Origin: Bosea sp. 685
GTDB taxonomy: Bacteria; Pseudomonadota; Alphaproteobacteria; Rhizobiales; Beijerinckiaceae
DNA: 64,000 nucleotides
Reading direction: 5' to 3'
Assembly (NCBI RefSeq): GCF_031884435.1
Contig: NZ_CP134779.1
Coordinates: 3,348,001-3,412,000 of the forward strand
Shown: piece by piece, positions 41,604 through 51,702 of the stretch
Layout of the letters: the number at the start of each line of letters is the position of its first letter
How positions within the stretch are numbered: position 1 is the first letter of the stretch
Notes under the pieces: model-generated
What the model was told of the DNA's origin: nothing
What the model saw: the letters and a program-made list of their open reading frames with translations, nothing else
Databases searched by the model: none
Translations under genes and position numbers: made by a program

Positions 41604-42404
41604 CTACAGCGCGACGTCGCGATTGACGTTCTTGTAGAGCAGATAGCAGGCGTCGCCGAAGCCAGCCGGGTAGAATTGCTGCGGGCAGTAACCGCCCATC
41701 CAGATGAAATCCTGCGCCCAGATCTCGTGCCACTCCGTACCGAGGAAATACAGCCCCTGCCCTTCCAGCATGTAGAGCCCGTGCTCCATCACATGGGTTT
41801 CGACATCGGGGAAGCATGTGCCCGGCTTGAACCACATCAGGTTCATCTCGAAATCGAAGCGCATGTCGCCATAGGGCAGCAGGAACTGGAAGCCGCGCCC
41901 CTCGAGCCCGGTATGGTTGGTGACCGGCACGGCGTCGCGATGCGAGATGATCGGCTCCGGCGCCGGCAGGTCGATCGCTTCATAGCGCTTGCGCAAGGCC
42001 AGCACGCGGGCCGGCTCCGGCCCCTCATTGCGCATGGAGAAGGCAACCCCGGCCGGGACATAGGCGAAGCCGCCTGACGTCAAGGCCTGGGCGGGGCCGC
42101 CAGCGACCGCAAAACCCACCTGCCCGGACAGGACATAGTAGAAATGCTGGATACCGTCCTCGCGGAAGGGCTGGCGCGTGCCGCCGCCGGGCTCGATCTC
42201 CAGCACATATTGCGCGAAGCGCGCGCCCATGACCGGGGCGGTCAGGATGCGGCCGATGGTGCGCTCGAACTGCGGCAGGCGGCTGACCAGCACGCCCTCG
42301 GGCGGCATGAAGGCATAGTTTGGGCGGACCACGCCGCGATTATGGCCGATCGCTCCGGGAGGGATATGCCCGGCGGCGACGGGGAACTGGTGGGGACGCA
42401 TCAT
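41604..42404 (-). CDS. allE: (S)-ureidoglycine aminohydrolase
   Basis: A 266-residue bicupin that would release ammonia from ureidoglycine in purine (allantoin) breakdown. The first cupin has REDGIQHFYYVLSGQVGFAV, the second VETHVMEHGLYMLEGQGLYF (His and Glu metal ligands) and WHEIWAQDFIWMGGYCPQQF, closely matching AllE/UGHY. The start YAFMPPEGVLVSRLPQFERT is also typical. Two consecutive ATG codons (42404, 42401) follow GGAGAAG. The next upstream gene is an MFS transporter, perhaps for a purine-pathway compound. Other allantoin genes are not in the window. Confidence 0.88.
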   Translation of the reverse strand: MMRPHQFPVAAGHIPPGAIGHNRGVVRPNYAFMPPEGVLVSRLPQFERTIGRILTAPVMGARFAQYVLEIEPGGGTRQPFREDGIQHFYYVLSGQVGFAVAGGPAQALTSGGFAYVPAGVAFSMRNEGPEPARVLALRKRYEAIDLPAPEPIISHRDAVPVTNHTGLEGRGFQFLLPYGDMRFDFEMNLMWFKPGTCFPDVETHVMEHGLYMLEGQGLYFLGTEWHEIWAQDFIWMGGYCPQQFYPAGFGDACYLLYKNVNRDVAL

Positions 42405-42440
42405 TCTTCTCCAAATCGATAGCCGTCGCGCAGCTGCAAG

Positions 42441-42501
42441 GATCAGACCGGCAAAGATCGGACCGGCAAGGATCAGACCGGCACCAGATCAGGCCGGCAC
42501 A
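42441..42501. repeat. Tandem repeat, four units of about 15 bp
   Basis: GATC[A/G]GACCGGCA-type units begin at 42441, 42456, 42471 and 42487. The last unit covers the stop codon and last codons of the MFS gene, so the repeat has grown out of the gene end. Confidence 0.75.
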
Positions 42502-43694
42502 GCCCGGCGCGACAGCCCCTGCCAGGCGACCAGCACCAGTGCGATCGCGACCGGCGGGAAGACGAGCCAGTTGACGCTATCCCAGCCGCCGGCGTTGAGC
42601 AGGCCGCCCGACGAGAAGGAGGCGATGGCGACCGAGCCGAAGACCAGGAAGTCATTGGCAGCCTGGACCTTCACCCGCTCCTCCGGCCGGTAGCAATCGG
42701 TGACCAGTGCAGTCGCGCCGATGAAGCCGAAATTCCAGCCGAGACCGAGCAGGACCAGCGCGCCCCAGAAATGCGCGACACTCAGGCCGGTAAGCCCGAC
42801 GATGGCGGCCAGCGCCGTCAGCAGGAGCCCGATCGCCGTGATCTTCTCCTTGCCGAAACGCGCGATCAGCCTGCCGGTGAAGAAGCTCGGCCCGAACATC
42901 GAGAGCACATGCCACTGGATGCCGAGTGCGGCATCGCCGACCGAGTGGCCGCAGGCAACCATGGCAAGCGGCGCCGCCGTCATGACGAAGCTCATCAGGC
43001 CGTAGGCGACGAGCGCGGCCGTGACGGAAGCGATGAAGCGTGGCTGGCGCATGATCTCGCCGAGCGGGCGGCCACCGGTCTTGGCGGCAGCGGCGACCGG
43101 CGGCGCGCGCAGCCGCATCACCACCAGCATGGCGAGCAGCGCCAGACAGCCTTGCGCCAGGAAGCTCGCGGCGAAAGGCGCTGATGGCGTCAGATCGCGC
43201 GTCCAATAGACCGATTGCGGGCCGATGACGCCCGCTGCGATGCCGCCGACCATCACCCAGGAGATGGCGCGCGGCTTGAAGCTCTCGCTCGCCGTATCGG
43301 CGGCGGCGAAGCGGTAGCTCTGGACGAAGGCGCCGTAGAGACCGCAGGTGAAGGTGCCGAGGCAGAACAGCCAGAACAGGCGCTCGGTCGCCCCTGCGGC
43401 CGCAATGCTTCCCCCTGCCGCCCCGATCAGCGTGCCGATGAGATAGCCGCCGCGCCGGCCAAGCCGGCGCATCAGCATGGCGGCTGGAATGACCCCGGTG
43501 GCGATGCCGAGCTGCAGCAGGCTGACCGGTACGGTGGCGAAGGTCTTGTCGGCGACGAGGCTTGCCCCGACGATGCCGCCCAGCGAAATCACGATCGCCG
43601 GATTGGCGCCACCGAGCGCCTGCGCGCAGGCAAGCACAAGGGTATTGCGCTTGGCGAGAGCGTCGCCGTCACTGAGGGGAACGTGCTGGTTCAT
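42489..43694 (-). CDS. MFS transporter
   Basis: A 401-residue protein with about 12 helices. The A-like loop motif is MLMRRLGRRGGYLIGTLIGA, and the second half has FTGRLIARFGKEKITAIGLL. The sequence resembles the YfcJ/Bcr-like MFS proteins of unknown substrate. The C-terminus (SRRAVPA) lies in a tandem repeat. It is upstream of allE on the same strand with 84 nt between, so a purine-related substrate is possible but not shown. It is separated from thiL by 42 nt. Confidence 0.85.
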   Translation of the reverse strand: MNQHVPLSDGDALAKRNTLVLACAQALGGANPAIVISLGGIVGASLVADKTFATVPVSLLQLGIATGVIPAAMLMRRLGRRGGYLIGTLIGAAGGSIAAAGATERLFWLFCLGTFTCGLYGAFVQSYRFAAADTASESFKPRAISWVMVGGIAAGVIGPQSVYWTRDLTPSAPFAASFLAQGCLALLAMLVVMRLRAPPVAAAAKTGGRPLGEIMRQPRFIASVTAALVAYGLMSFVMTAAPLAMVACGHSVGDAALGIQWHVLSMFGPSFFTGRLIARFGKEKITAIGLLLTALAAIVGLTGLSVAHFWGALVLLGLGWNFGFIGATALVTDCYRPEERVKVQAANDFLVFGSVAIASFSSGGLLNAGGWDSVNWLVFPPVAIALVLVAWQGLSRRAVPA

Positions 43695-43736
43695 CGATGC
43701 GCCGCCCTAGCCGGAGCGGCGCTTGACGGCCGCCTT

Positions 43737-44735
43737 TTAAAAATGAGCGAAGGAGCCCTGCGCGAAGCTTCGCGCCCTGCCCGTTTCGCGATAATTCACT
43801 GCGCCTTCGTCGCCCGTCACCCGACCGATCGCGGCGAGCGTGACGCCCGCAACCTCCGCCGCAGCGATCAGGGAAAGATATTCTCTTTCAGATGCCGTGC
43901 AGAGAATTTCGTAATCGTCCCCGCCCGTCCACGCCAGTTCCGCCAGAGCGGGATCGGCCATGATCGCGGCGCGGGCCGCAGCCGAGAGCGGGACCCTGTC
44001 TAGATCGATCTCGGCGCCTGCTTTCGAGGCTCTGAGCAGCTTGGCGAGATCGCCGACGAGCCCGTCTGACACATCCATCGCCGCCGAAGCATGGAGCTGC
44101 AGCGCAGCCGCCAGCGCCAGCCGCGGTCGCGGATGCAGATAGCGGTCGGCAAGGAAACGGCGATCATCCTCGCTGAGGCGGGCAACCCAGCCGGGCTTGG
44201 CGGGACCATGGACTTTCAGCCCGAGCGCCCCGTCGCCGATCGTGCCGGAGACCAGGATGACGTCGCCAGGCTTGGCGCCCGAGCGCGGCACCATCCGCCC
44301 GGCCGGGACGCCGCCGAAGGCGGTGATCGAGAGGATCAAAGGTCCAGGCGTCGAGACCGTGTCGCCGCCGATGAGTGGGCACGCTCCCTCGCCCGCGATC
44401 CGCGCGAGCCCCTGTGCGAAGTCGGCGAGCCAGGCTTCGGTCCAGCCATGCGGCAAGGCCAGGCTCAGTACGAAACCTTCGGGCCTGGCGCCCTTGGCTG
44501 CAAGGTCGGACAGGTTCACGGCAAGCGCCTTGCGCGCGACCGAGGCCGCGGGATCGTCGGCGAAGAAATGCACACCGGCGACCAGCGCGTCGGTCGTCAC
44601 CACCGTCTGATAGCCGTGCGCCGGCCTGAGCAATCCGGCATCATCGACGAGGCCGAGCCCGCCCGCTCCCGCGATGGGGGCGAAATAGCGGGCGATCAAC
44701 TCGAATTCGCCGGGGCGTTCAGGAGCGCCGGCCAT
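43737..44735 (-). CDS. thiL: Thiamine-monophosphate kinase
   Basis: A 332-residue kinase that makes thiamine diphosphate from the monophosphate. GEFELIARYFAPIAG and LGLVDDAGLL at the N-terminus, TDALVAGVHFFADDPAASVA, GACPLIGGDTVSTPGPL and AAMDVSDGLVGDLAKLLRAS are the Mg/ATP motifs, and LAWTGGDDYEILCTAS closes the fold. It follows nusB by 7 nt and is the last gene of the rib/nus/thi operon. Confidence 0.95.
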   Translation of the reverse strand: MAGAPERPGEFELIARYFAPIAGAGGLGLVDDAGLLRPAHGYQTVVTTDALVAGVHFFADDPAASVARKALAVNLSDLAAKGARPEGFVLSLALPHGWTEAWLADFAQGLARIAGEGACPLIGGDTVSTPGPLILSITAFGGVPAGRMVPRSGAKPGDVILVSGTIGDGALGLKVHGPAKPGWVARLSEDDRRFLADRYLHPRPRLALAAALQLHASAAMDVSDGLVGDLAKLLRASKAGAEIDLDRVPLSAAARAAIMADPALAELAWTGGDDYEILCTASEREYLSLIAAAEVAGVTLAAIGRVTGDEGAVNYRETGRARSFAQGSFAHF

Positions 44736-44742
44736 TGCGGGC

Positions 44743-45210
44743 TCAGGCCGTGGCCGCGTCGAATTCGTCGGCGCGGAAGTCGCGGGCCATCTTGTCGAGC
44801 ACGGCGTTGATCATGCCGATCTCCTCGCCCTCATAGAAGGCGCGCGCGACCGCGACATATTCCGAAATCACGGCGCGCGCCGGCACATCCTTGCGGAAGG
44901 CGAGCTCATAGGCGCCGGCGCGCAGCACGGCGCGCACCACCGCCTCGACGCGCTTCAGCGGCCAGCCGGAGGCGAGCACGTCGTCGACCGAGCGATCGAC
45001 CAGGCGCTGCTCGCGGACCACGCCGCCGAGCAGATCGCGGAAGAAAGCGAGCTCGGCCTTGGGCAGTTCGATCTCCTCGACCTCCTTGCCGATCCAGAAG
45101 GCCTCGAATTCGGCCATGGCCTCGATCACGCCGCGCCCGCCGATCTCCATCTCGTAGAGCGCCTGCACGACGGAAAGCCGCGCGCCTCGTCGCATCTCGG
45201 CCCGGCTCAT
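44743..45210 (-). CDS. nusB: Transcription antitermination factor NusB
   Basis: A 155-residue all-helical protein. [16 protein letters not shown] and [20 protein letters not shown], then [20 protein letters not shown] and [33 protein letters not shown] are the family segments. NusB with NusE supports antitermination of rRNA operons. The start overlaps the ribH stop by 3 nt. Confidence 0.95.
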   Translation of the reverse strand: MSRAEMRRGARLSVVQALYEMEIGGRGVIEAMAEFEAFWIGKEVEEIELPKAELAFFRDLLGGVVREQRLVDRSVDDVLASGWPLKRVEAVVRAVLRAGAYELAFRKDVPARAVISEYVAVARAFYEGEEIGMINAVLDKMARDFRADEFDAATA

Positions 45211-45716
45211 TTGGATTGCTCCGCCAGGGAGCGTTTGTAGCGCAGCACTGCGAGCGCCGCTTCTGCCGCGCCGCCGCCCTTGTCCATCTCGGAGCGGTTG
45301 GCGCGCGCCCAGGCCTGCGCCTCGTTCTCGACGGTCAGGATGCCGTTGCCGAGCGGCAGGGCGAAGGCCACGGAGATGTCCATCAAGGCGCGCGAGCTTT
45401 CGCCGGCGACGATGTCGTAATGGCCGGTCTCGCCGCGAATGACGGTGCCCAGCGCCACGACCGCCTCATAGGGGTCGACGGCCTCATCAGCAGCGCGCAG
45501 GCCGATGATGATGGCGGACGGAATTTCGAGCGCGCCCGGCACGGTGACGACGTCGACGCGGCAATCGGCCTTGTCGAGCACGGCAAGGGCGCCTTCGAGC
45601 AATTCGTCGGCGAGCTTGTCGTAGAAACGCGCCTCGATCACGAGCACGCGCGCGCCGTCCAGCGAGACGGCAGGAGTTGCGGCCTTGTCGGCCGAGATTT
45701 GCCGGGGTCCGGCCAT
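45207..45716 (-). CDS. ribH: 6,7-dimethyl-8-ribityllumazine synthase
   Basis: A 169-residue enzyme for the penultimate step of riboflavin synthesis. [37 protein letters not shown] and [20 protein letters not shown] (catalytic His) are the motifs. The ATG at 45716 is chosen over an upstream start that would run into the repeat. A 117-bp palindrome lies between it and ribE. Confidence 0.95.
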   Translation of the reverse strand: MAGPRQISADKAATPAVSLDGARVLVIEARFYDKLADELLEGALAVLDKADCRVDVVTVPGALEIPSAIIIGLRAADEAVDPYEAVVALGTVIRGETGHYDIVAGESSRALMDISVAFALPLGNGILTVENEAQAWARANRSEMDKGGGAAEAALAVLRYKRSLAEQSK

Positions 45717-45771
45717 GGTTCTTGATCCTCTTGACGGCGAAGAGCGCCTGGCGCGAAAAGCCCAAAGCACT

Positions 45772-45888
45772 CACAGCCCTCAACCCGAGGAGCCGTTTCG
45801 TCAGAAATGGCGTCCCGAAGGATGGTCCAGTGCGTACTGGAGCACCCTTCGAGACGCCGCTGCGCGGCTCCTCAGGATGAGGGCTGTG
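45772..45888. repeat. Intergenic palindromic repeat (family E) inside the rib operon
   Basis: CACAGCCCTCA at the left and TGAGGGCTGTG at the right are inverted copies, with further pairing of GAGGAGCCG..CGGCTCCTC and CGTCCCGAAGGATGGTCCAGT against ACTGGAGCACCCTTCGAGACG. It sits between ribE and ribH, so it could affect mRNA stability within the operon. Confidence 0.75.
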
Positions 45889-45901
45889 TTGAGACCGGCT
45901 C

Positions 45902-46549
45902 TTAGCCCTGCGGGCGCGCCTCTGCAAGCCGCGCGGCGTAGCGCGCCATCAGATCGACCTCGAGATGGATGGGATCGCCCGCCTTGCGCTGCCCCCAGGT
46001 GGTGACACTGAAGGAGTGCGGAATCAGCAGCACGGTGAAGACATCGTCCTCGACGCTGTTGACGGTGAGCGAAGTGCCGTCGAGGCAGATCGAGCCCTTG
46101 GTCGCGATGAAGGCGGCGAGCCCTTGCGGCGCGCGGATATGGAAACGTGCGGTCGCGCCCCATTGTTCGTCGGGATCGGCCTCGATCGGATCGATCTTCA
46201 GGATCGTGGCGACGCCATCGACATGGCCAGTGACGAGATGGCCTCCGAGCTCGTCGCCGACCTTGAGCGAGCGCTCGAGATTGATCCGGGTGCCGGGCGC
46301 CCAGTCGCCCACCAGCGTCTTGGACAGCGTCTCCGCCGCCGCCTCGACCTGGAAGATGCAGCCGGGCTCGCCGTCGCCGCGCGGCCGCAGGCCCGTGACT
46401 GTCAGGCAGACGCCGGCGCAGGCGATCGAGGCGCCGATCTCGATGCCGGCTGCGTCATAGGGGCTGGCGATGGCAAGCCGTTTCAGGCTGGGCCCCTTGG
46501 CCTCAGCTTCCACGACGGTGCCGATGGCGGTGACGATGCCGGTGAACAT
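45902..46549 (-). CDS. ribE: Riboflavin synthase
   Basis: A 215-residue enzyme with two lumazine-binding repeats: [19 protein letters not shown] and GELGGHLVTGHVDGVATILK-like LGGHLVTGHVDGVATIL mark their starts. It dismutates two lumazines to riboflavin. CAGVCLTVTG and CLDGTSLTVNSVEDD are the other conserved loops. It overlaps the stop of ribD by 1 nt. Confidence 0.95.
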   Translation of the reverse strand: MFTGIVTAIGTVVEAEAKGPSLKRLAIASPYDAAGIEIGASIACAGVCLTVTGLRPRGDGEPGCIFQVEAAAETLSKTLVGDWAPGTRINLERSLKVGDELGGHLVTGHVDGVATILKIDPIEADPDEQWGATARFHIRAPQGLAAFIATKGSICLDGTSLTVNSVEDDVFTVLLIPHSFSVTTWGQRKAGDPIHLEVDLMARYAARLAEARPQG

Positions 46550-47682
46550 CAGAAAACCCTCGTGAAATGCTCGAAATGGTCGTGGCCGATCAGGCCGCTA
46601 TCGGCAAGGCGATAGAGATCGGGATCAGCCAGCATAGCCGCAAGGCCTGGACGCACGGCAATGATGCCGGGGTGGCCCAGCGATTTCGGAGAGGTCGAAA
46701 CAATGACCTCATCGGCGAATCCGGCAAGGGCGAGTTTCTCGCCAATGGTCGGCCCACCCTCGGAAAAGACGCGGTTGATGCCGCGCGTTCCCAGCAGTTG
46801 GAGCATCTCGGTCAGATCGAGATGACCGTCAGCACCGGCCGAGACGCGCATGACCTCGACGCCGGCCGCGACCAGCGCCCTCTCACGCGCGATGGGAGCG
46901 GCCTCCGTCGCCACGACCCAGACCGGCACCTCGCCCACTGTGGCGACGAGCTGGGACGACAGCGGCAGCCGCAACTGCGAATCCAGCACGACCCTGATCG
47001 GCGAGCGTCCGGCCATGCCGGGCAGGCGCACGGTCAGCAGCGGATCGTCGACGAGCACCGAGCCGATGCCGAGCATGATCGCGTCGTAATGCGCCCGCTG
47101 GAGATGGACCCAGGCCGACGCCGCAGGACAGGATACGGCAATGCGCACCCCCTCCGCCCCGCCAGCATAGCCATCCCTGGTACGGGCGACCTTGAACGTC
47201 ACCATGGGGCGTCCCTGCGTCACCCGCAGCACGTAGCCGCGATGGGTCCGTTGAGCCTGCGCCTCCAGCACGCCCGTGGTGACGCTGATGCCCGCAGTCC
47301 GCAGCAATGCAAAACCGAGCCCGCGAAAACGTGGATTGGGATCGGCCATGGCCGCCACGACACGCTTCACGCCGGCCAGGATCGAGCGCTCGACGCAAGG
47401 CGTCGCGGCGCGGATGGTGCGATGCGAACAGGGCTCGAGCGTGACATAGAGCGTGCCGCCGGCCGCGGCGTTCGGTCCGGCGCGGTCGAAGGCGTTCGCC
47501 TCGCCGTGTGGCCGGCCACCGGGCTGGGTGTGGCCGCGGGCCACGATCACGGGGCCATCCGCGCTATCCTGCGTGACGATGGCGCCGACGCAAGGATTGG
47601 TTGCTGTTGTGCCTTGCCCGCGCGCGCCGAAATCCAGCGCCTGGCGCATGAAGGCGCGGTCGATCGCGGCCTGGTCAGTCAT
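46549..47682 (-). CDS. ribD: Bifunctional diaminohydroxyphosphoribosylaminopyrimidine deaminase / 5-amino-6-(5-phosphoribosylamino)uracil reductase
   Basis: A 377-residue enzyme for two steps in riboflavin synthesis. The N-terminal deaminase has NPCVGAIV, the Zn motif PHGEANAF (H-G-E where H-A-E is usual) and the two Cys in [20 protein letters not shown]. The Cys pair is two residues further apart than the common PCSHHGKTPPC. The reductase part has [28 protein letters not shown] [20 protein letters not shown] and [13 protein letters not shown]. The ATG at 47682 overlaps the nrdR stop by 8 nt. Confidence 0.93.
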   Translation of the reverse strand: MTDQAAIDRAFMRQALDFGARGQGTTATNPCVGAIVTQDSADGPVIVARGHTQPGGRPHGEANAFDRAGPNAAAGGTLYVTLEPCSHRTIRAATPCVERSILAGVKRVVAAMADPNPRFRGLGFALLRTAGISVTTGVLEAQAQRTHRGYVLRVTQGRPMVTFKVARTRDGYAGGAEGVRIAVSCPAASAWVHLQRAHYDAIMLGIGSVLVDDPLLTVRLPGMAGRSPIRVVLDSQLRLPLSSQLVATVGEVPVWVVATEAAPIARERALVAAGVEVMRVSAGADGHLDLTEMLQLLGTRGINRVFSEGGPTIGEKLALAGFADEVIVSTSPKSLGHPGIIAVRPGLAAMLADPDLYRLADSGLIGHDHFEHFTRVF

Positions 47683-48172
47683 CGTTGCGGGCAGGCGGCG
47701 GCGCGCTCGCGCCGTCCTCGTCATCGGCATTGAGCTGGCCCAGGATCTCCTCGAAATCGCGGGCTTCGCGGAAATTGCGATAGACCGAGGCGAAGCGGAC
47801 ATAGGCGACGTCGTCGAGCGATTTCAGCCCTTCCATCACCAGTTCGCCGACGGTCGAGCTCGGGATTTCGCCCTCGCCCGAGCTTTCGAGCTGGCGCACG
47901 ATGCCGTTGACCATGCGCTCGATCCGCTCCGGCGCGACCGGGCGCTTGCGCAGCGCGACCTCGATCGAGGTCTGCAATTTGTCGCGGTCGAAGGCGGTGC
48001 GCCGGCCCGAGCGCTTGACCACGACGAGCTCGCGCAATTGCACGCGCTCGAAGGTGGTGAAGCGCCCGCCGCAATCGGGACAAACGCGACGACGGCGAAT
48101 CGAGGCGTGGTCGTCGGTTGGACGGGAGTCCTTCACCTGCGTGTCGAGAGAGCCGCAATAGGGACAGCGCAT
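47675..48172 (-). CDS. nrdR: Transcriptional repressor NrdR
   Basis: A 165-residue repressor of ribonucleotide reductase genes. The zinc ribbon [20 protein letters not shown] and [20 protein letters not shown] is followed by the ATP cone ([20 protein letters not shown]). The C-terminal [14 protein letters not shown] is an unconserved extension. It lies between glyA and ribD, as usual in this order. It is the first gene of the rib operon. Confidence 0.95.
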   Translation of the reverse strand: MRCPYCGSLDTQVKDSRPTDDHASIRRRRVCPDCGGRFTTFERVQLRELVVVKRSGRRTAFDRDKLQTSIEVALRKRPVAPERIERMVNGIVRQLESSGEGEIPSSTVGELVMEGLKSLDDVAYVRFASVYRNFREARDFEEILGQLNADDEDGASAPPPARNDD

Positions 48173-48198
48173 GGCGGCCTCTTTCTTTCGTCAGTCCT

Positions 48199-48307
48199 AG
48201 AGCACGCGCCGATCAGGTTGCTGCAACCTGATCGGATAATGCGTTCTCTATCAAATAATGAGAGCCGGATCCGATCAGGTCGACCCGACCTGATCGGATC
48301 CGGCTCT
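48199..48307. repeat. Intergenic palindromes (family H), including a 22-bp perfect stem
   Basis: GATCAGGTTGCTGCAACCTGATC (48208-48232) is the first hairpin. The second, 48261-48282 with 48286-48307, has 22 perfect base pairs and the loop ACC. No T run follows. It ends 10 nt before the glyA stop and lies upstream of nrdR, so it could act as a processing or termination signal for glyA. Confidence 0.75.
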
Positions 48308-48316
48308 AGCGCTGCC

Positions 48317-49615
<1,299 letters not shown>

Positions 49616-49748
49616 ATCCGGCTCCTGCTGTAAAAGGTGGCCGCGCACGGCCCGGTCCCGTTGCCGCGTCCCGTATCATGGGGTGGAAATCTGTCCAAGC
49701 GATAGATGGTGCGGCTAACAGGATGGCCCATCGCCGCGCTCTGGGATG

Positions 49749-50204
49749 TCAGCGTCGCCGCGCCGGCTTCAGACCTTTCCCGGCCTCCCCAAGAGAAGGA
49801 TGGGTGACGAGCGTCCCCCGCGAGGCCGACTTCAGGAGCCCACGGAAGGTTGGGCATTCCAGATGCGTCGGCGCGGGGCAGTCAGCGATATGGCGCAGCA
49901 TGTCGCGCAGAGCGCTGAGATCGACGATCTGGCGCTGCAATTCGTCCGCCTTTGCGTGAAACCGGGCCCGGGGAAGATCGGGCCGGCCGTCCTGTCCGAA
50001 CAGGCCCGCGATCTCGACCAGCGAGAAGCCCGCCGCCTTGCCGAGACCGATGAGCGACAATTTCAGGAGCACGTCGGCATCGAATTGCCGGCGCAATCCG
50101 CGCCGTCCGAGCGAATCGATCAGGCCGATCTCCTCGTAATAGCGCAGCGTCGAGGCCGACACGCCCGAGCGTTGGGCCACCTCCCCGATATCCAGAATCG
50201 GCAT
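49749..50204 (-). CDS. MerR-family transcriptional regulator
   Basis: A 151-residue MerR protein. DIGEVAQRSGVSASTLRYYE and RRGLRRQFDADVLLKLSLI form the HTH-wing domain; the coiled coil ARFHAKADELQRQIVDLSAL follows, and HIADCPAPTHLECPTFRGLL at the C-terminus has two Cys in a C-x8-C arrangement that could bind a metal or sense thiols. The ATG at 50204 is chosen, as the longer version would run over the divergent promoter. It is divergent from the MFS gene, whose promoter has MerR-type spacing. Confidence 0.87.
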   Translation of the reverse strand: MPILDIGEVAQRSGVSASTLRYYEEIGLIDSLGRRGLRRQFDADVLLKLSLIGLGKAAGFSLVEIAGLFGQDGRPDLPRARFHAKADELQRQIVDLSALRDMLRHIADCPAPTHLECPTFRGLLKSASRGTLVTHPSLGEAGKGLKPARRR

Positions 50205-50206
50205 GC

Positions 50207-50237
50207 TTGACCTCAAGTTGACTTGAACTTGTAGACT
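50207..50237 (+). promoter_or_regulatory. MerR-type promoter with 19-bp spacer and dyad operator
   Basis: -35 TTGACC (50207-50212) and -10 TAGACT (50232-50237) are 19 bp apart, two more than normal. Bases 50214-50231 of the spacer are the perfect dyad CAAGTT-GACTTG-AACTTG. This overlong spacer with a central dyad is the hallmark of promoters that MerR proteins activate by DNA distortion. The promoter points to the MFS gene. Confidence 0.75.
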
Positions 50238-50273
50238 CACCCGAACGCTGGATTTCAGCAAGAGGGAAAAGCC

Positions 50274-51566
50274 ATGCAGGAACTTCGCGCCACGCAAGAA
50301 CTTCGCGCCACGCAAGATTTTCGTGCCACGCCGCCGCACCCGATCTGGCGGGACCGGCGCACTGTTGCGCTACTGATGGCGGCATCGCTCACCACGATGG
50401 CCAACGCCACGATCAGCCCGGCCCTGCCCGGGCTCGAGCGATTGTTCTCGGGCGATCCGAACGCCGCGATGCTGACGCGGCTGCTGGTGCCGGCGCCGGC
50501 GCTCAGCGTCGCCCTCTGCGCGCCGCTCGCCGGGCTGGTGGCCGACCGGTTCGGACGACGCGCGATGCTGCTCTCCGGCACGATCCTTTTCGTGATCGCC
50601 GGATGCGCCGGCCTCGTCCTGCCCGATCTCCCGACGATCTTCGCCAGCCGCCTCGTGCTCGGCATCGCGGTCGCCTTGATCATGACCGCGCAAACCGCCC
50701 TGGTCGGGGACTATTTCACCGGAAAGGACCGCAGCGCACTGACAAGCCTGCAGATTTCGGCGCGCAATTTCGGCGGCCTTATCTTCATCTCGCTTGCAGG
50801 CTGGGGCGCGACGCTCTCGCCGCGCCTGCCCTTCGCCATCTATGGCCTCGCCGCCGCCTTCCTGCCGCTGATGTGGATCGCGATCGTCGATCCGCCCCGA
50901 TCAGCGCACTCCCGCGGCGCCAAGCCGGCGGACAGCGCCGCGGGACACCCGCCCTGGCGCGCGCGCCTCGCTTTGCTGGTTCTCTTGCAGGCGCTGACCA
51001 ACATGATCTTCTTCGTCATGCCGACCCAATTGTCGTTCCTCCTGGAGGAGCGAGGCTATAACAGCGCGGCCATGACCGGCGCGGCACTGGGCGTCCTGAT
51101 GCTGTCGGGCGGCGGTTTTGCCCTGCTCTACCCGCGAATCCAGCGCGCGATCGGCCATCTCGGCATTTTTGCCATGGGCTACGTCGCGATGGCGCTCGGC
51201 TTCCTGCTGCTCCCCTTTGCCACGACGGCCTCCACCTTCGCGGCAACCGCGGCGATCGGCACAGGCTACGCTCTGGTCTCGCCCTGCTTCATCGCGCTGA
51301 CGCTGGGTCTCGCGCCGCTCCGGCGCAGAGGGCTGGCAGGGGGACTGCTGACCACCTCCGTCTTCATAGGCCAGTTCTGCTCGCCGCTCCTGGGCACGCC
51401 GCTGATCGCACGCTACGGCTTTGACGGGCTGTTCCACGGCACCGCCCTGCTCCTCATGGCGATGGCGGTCGCGGCGGGAGCGGTTGGCGTGCTGAGCTGG
51501 CTGAACCTGCGCTCGGCTCTCACATCGAAGCGGATGCCGGTCTCGCCGCGATCGTCATTGCCATGA
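50274..51566 (+). CDS. MFS efflux transporter
   Basis: A 430-residue protein with 12 helices. The motif A loop LAGLVADRFGRRAMLLSG after helix 2 and GIAVALIMTAQTALVGDYFT near helix 4-5 are typical of drug exporters of the DHA1 type. The N-terminus before the first helix is a repeat of six residues (QELRATQELRATQDFRAT), which is not part of the fold. The ATG at 50274 has AGAGGGA upstream; an alternative start inside (at WRDRRTVALL) is not clear. The divergent MerR regulator probably controls it. Confidence 0.87.
   Translation: MQELRATQELRATQDFRATPPHPIWRDRRTVALLMAASLTTMANATISPALPGLERLFSGDPNAAMLTRLLVPAPALSVALCAPLAGLVADRFGRRAMLLSGTILFVIAGCAGLVLPDLPTIFASRLVLGIAVALIMTAQTALVGDYFTGKDRSALTSLQISARNFGGLIFISLAGWGATLSPRLPFAIYGLAAAFLPLMWIAIVDPPRSAHSRGAKPADSAAGHPPWRARLALLVLLQALTNMIFFVMPTQLSFLLEERGYNSAAMTGAALGVLMLSGGGFALLYPRIQRAIGHLGIFAMGYVAMALGFLLLPFATTASTFAATAAIGTGYALVSPCFIALTLGLAPLRRRGLAGGLLTTSVFIGQFCSPLLGTPLIARYGFDGLFHGTALLLMAMAVAAGAVGVLSWLNLRSALTSKRMPVSPRSSLP
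50277..50330 (+). repeat. 18-bp tandem repeat in the 5' end of the MFS gene
   Basis: Three units of 18 bp at 50277, 50295 and 50313 (CAGGAACTTCGCGCCACG and variants) encode QELRAT, QELRAT and QDFRAT directly after the start codon. Confidence 0.9.
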
Positions 51567-51702
51567 GGAGCGTGGTCGACGATCGGCCGGCACGCGGTGA
51601 GCCTTTGCCGTGGCCGAGGCACTCTCCAAGCGCGGTGCGGGGTGACATGAGCGCGCGCACCCTTCAGAAAGGCGGACGCCGCAGCTGAGGAGCCGCACGA
51701 TC

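Noticed and set aside
45717..45901. FMN riboswitch in the rib operon
   Set aside because: The gap is fully explained by a palindromic repeat, and no FMN aptamer core was seen before ribD, ribE or ribH.
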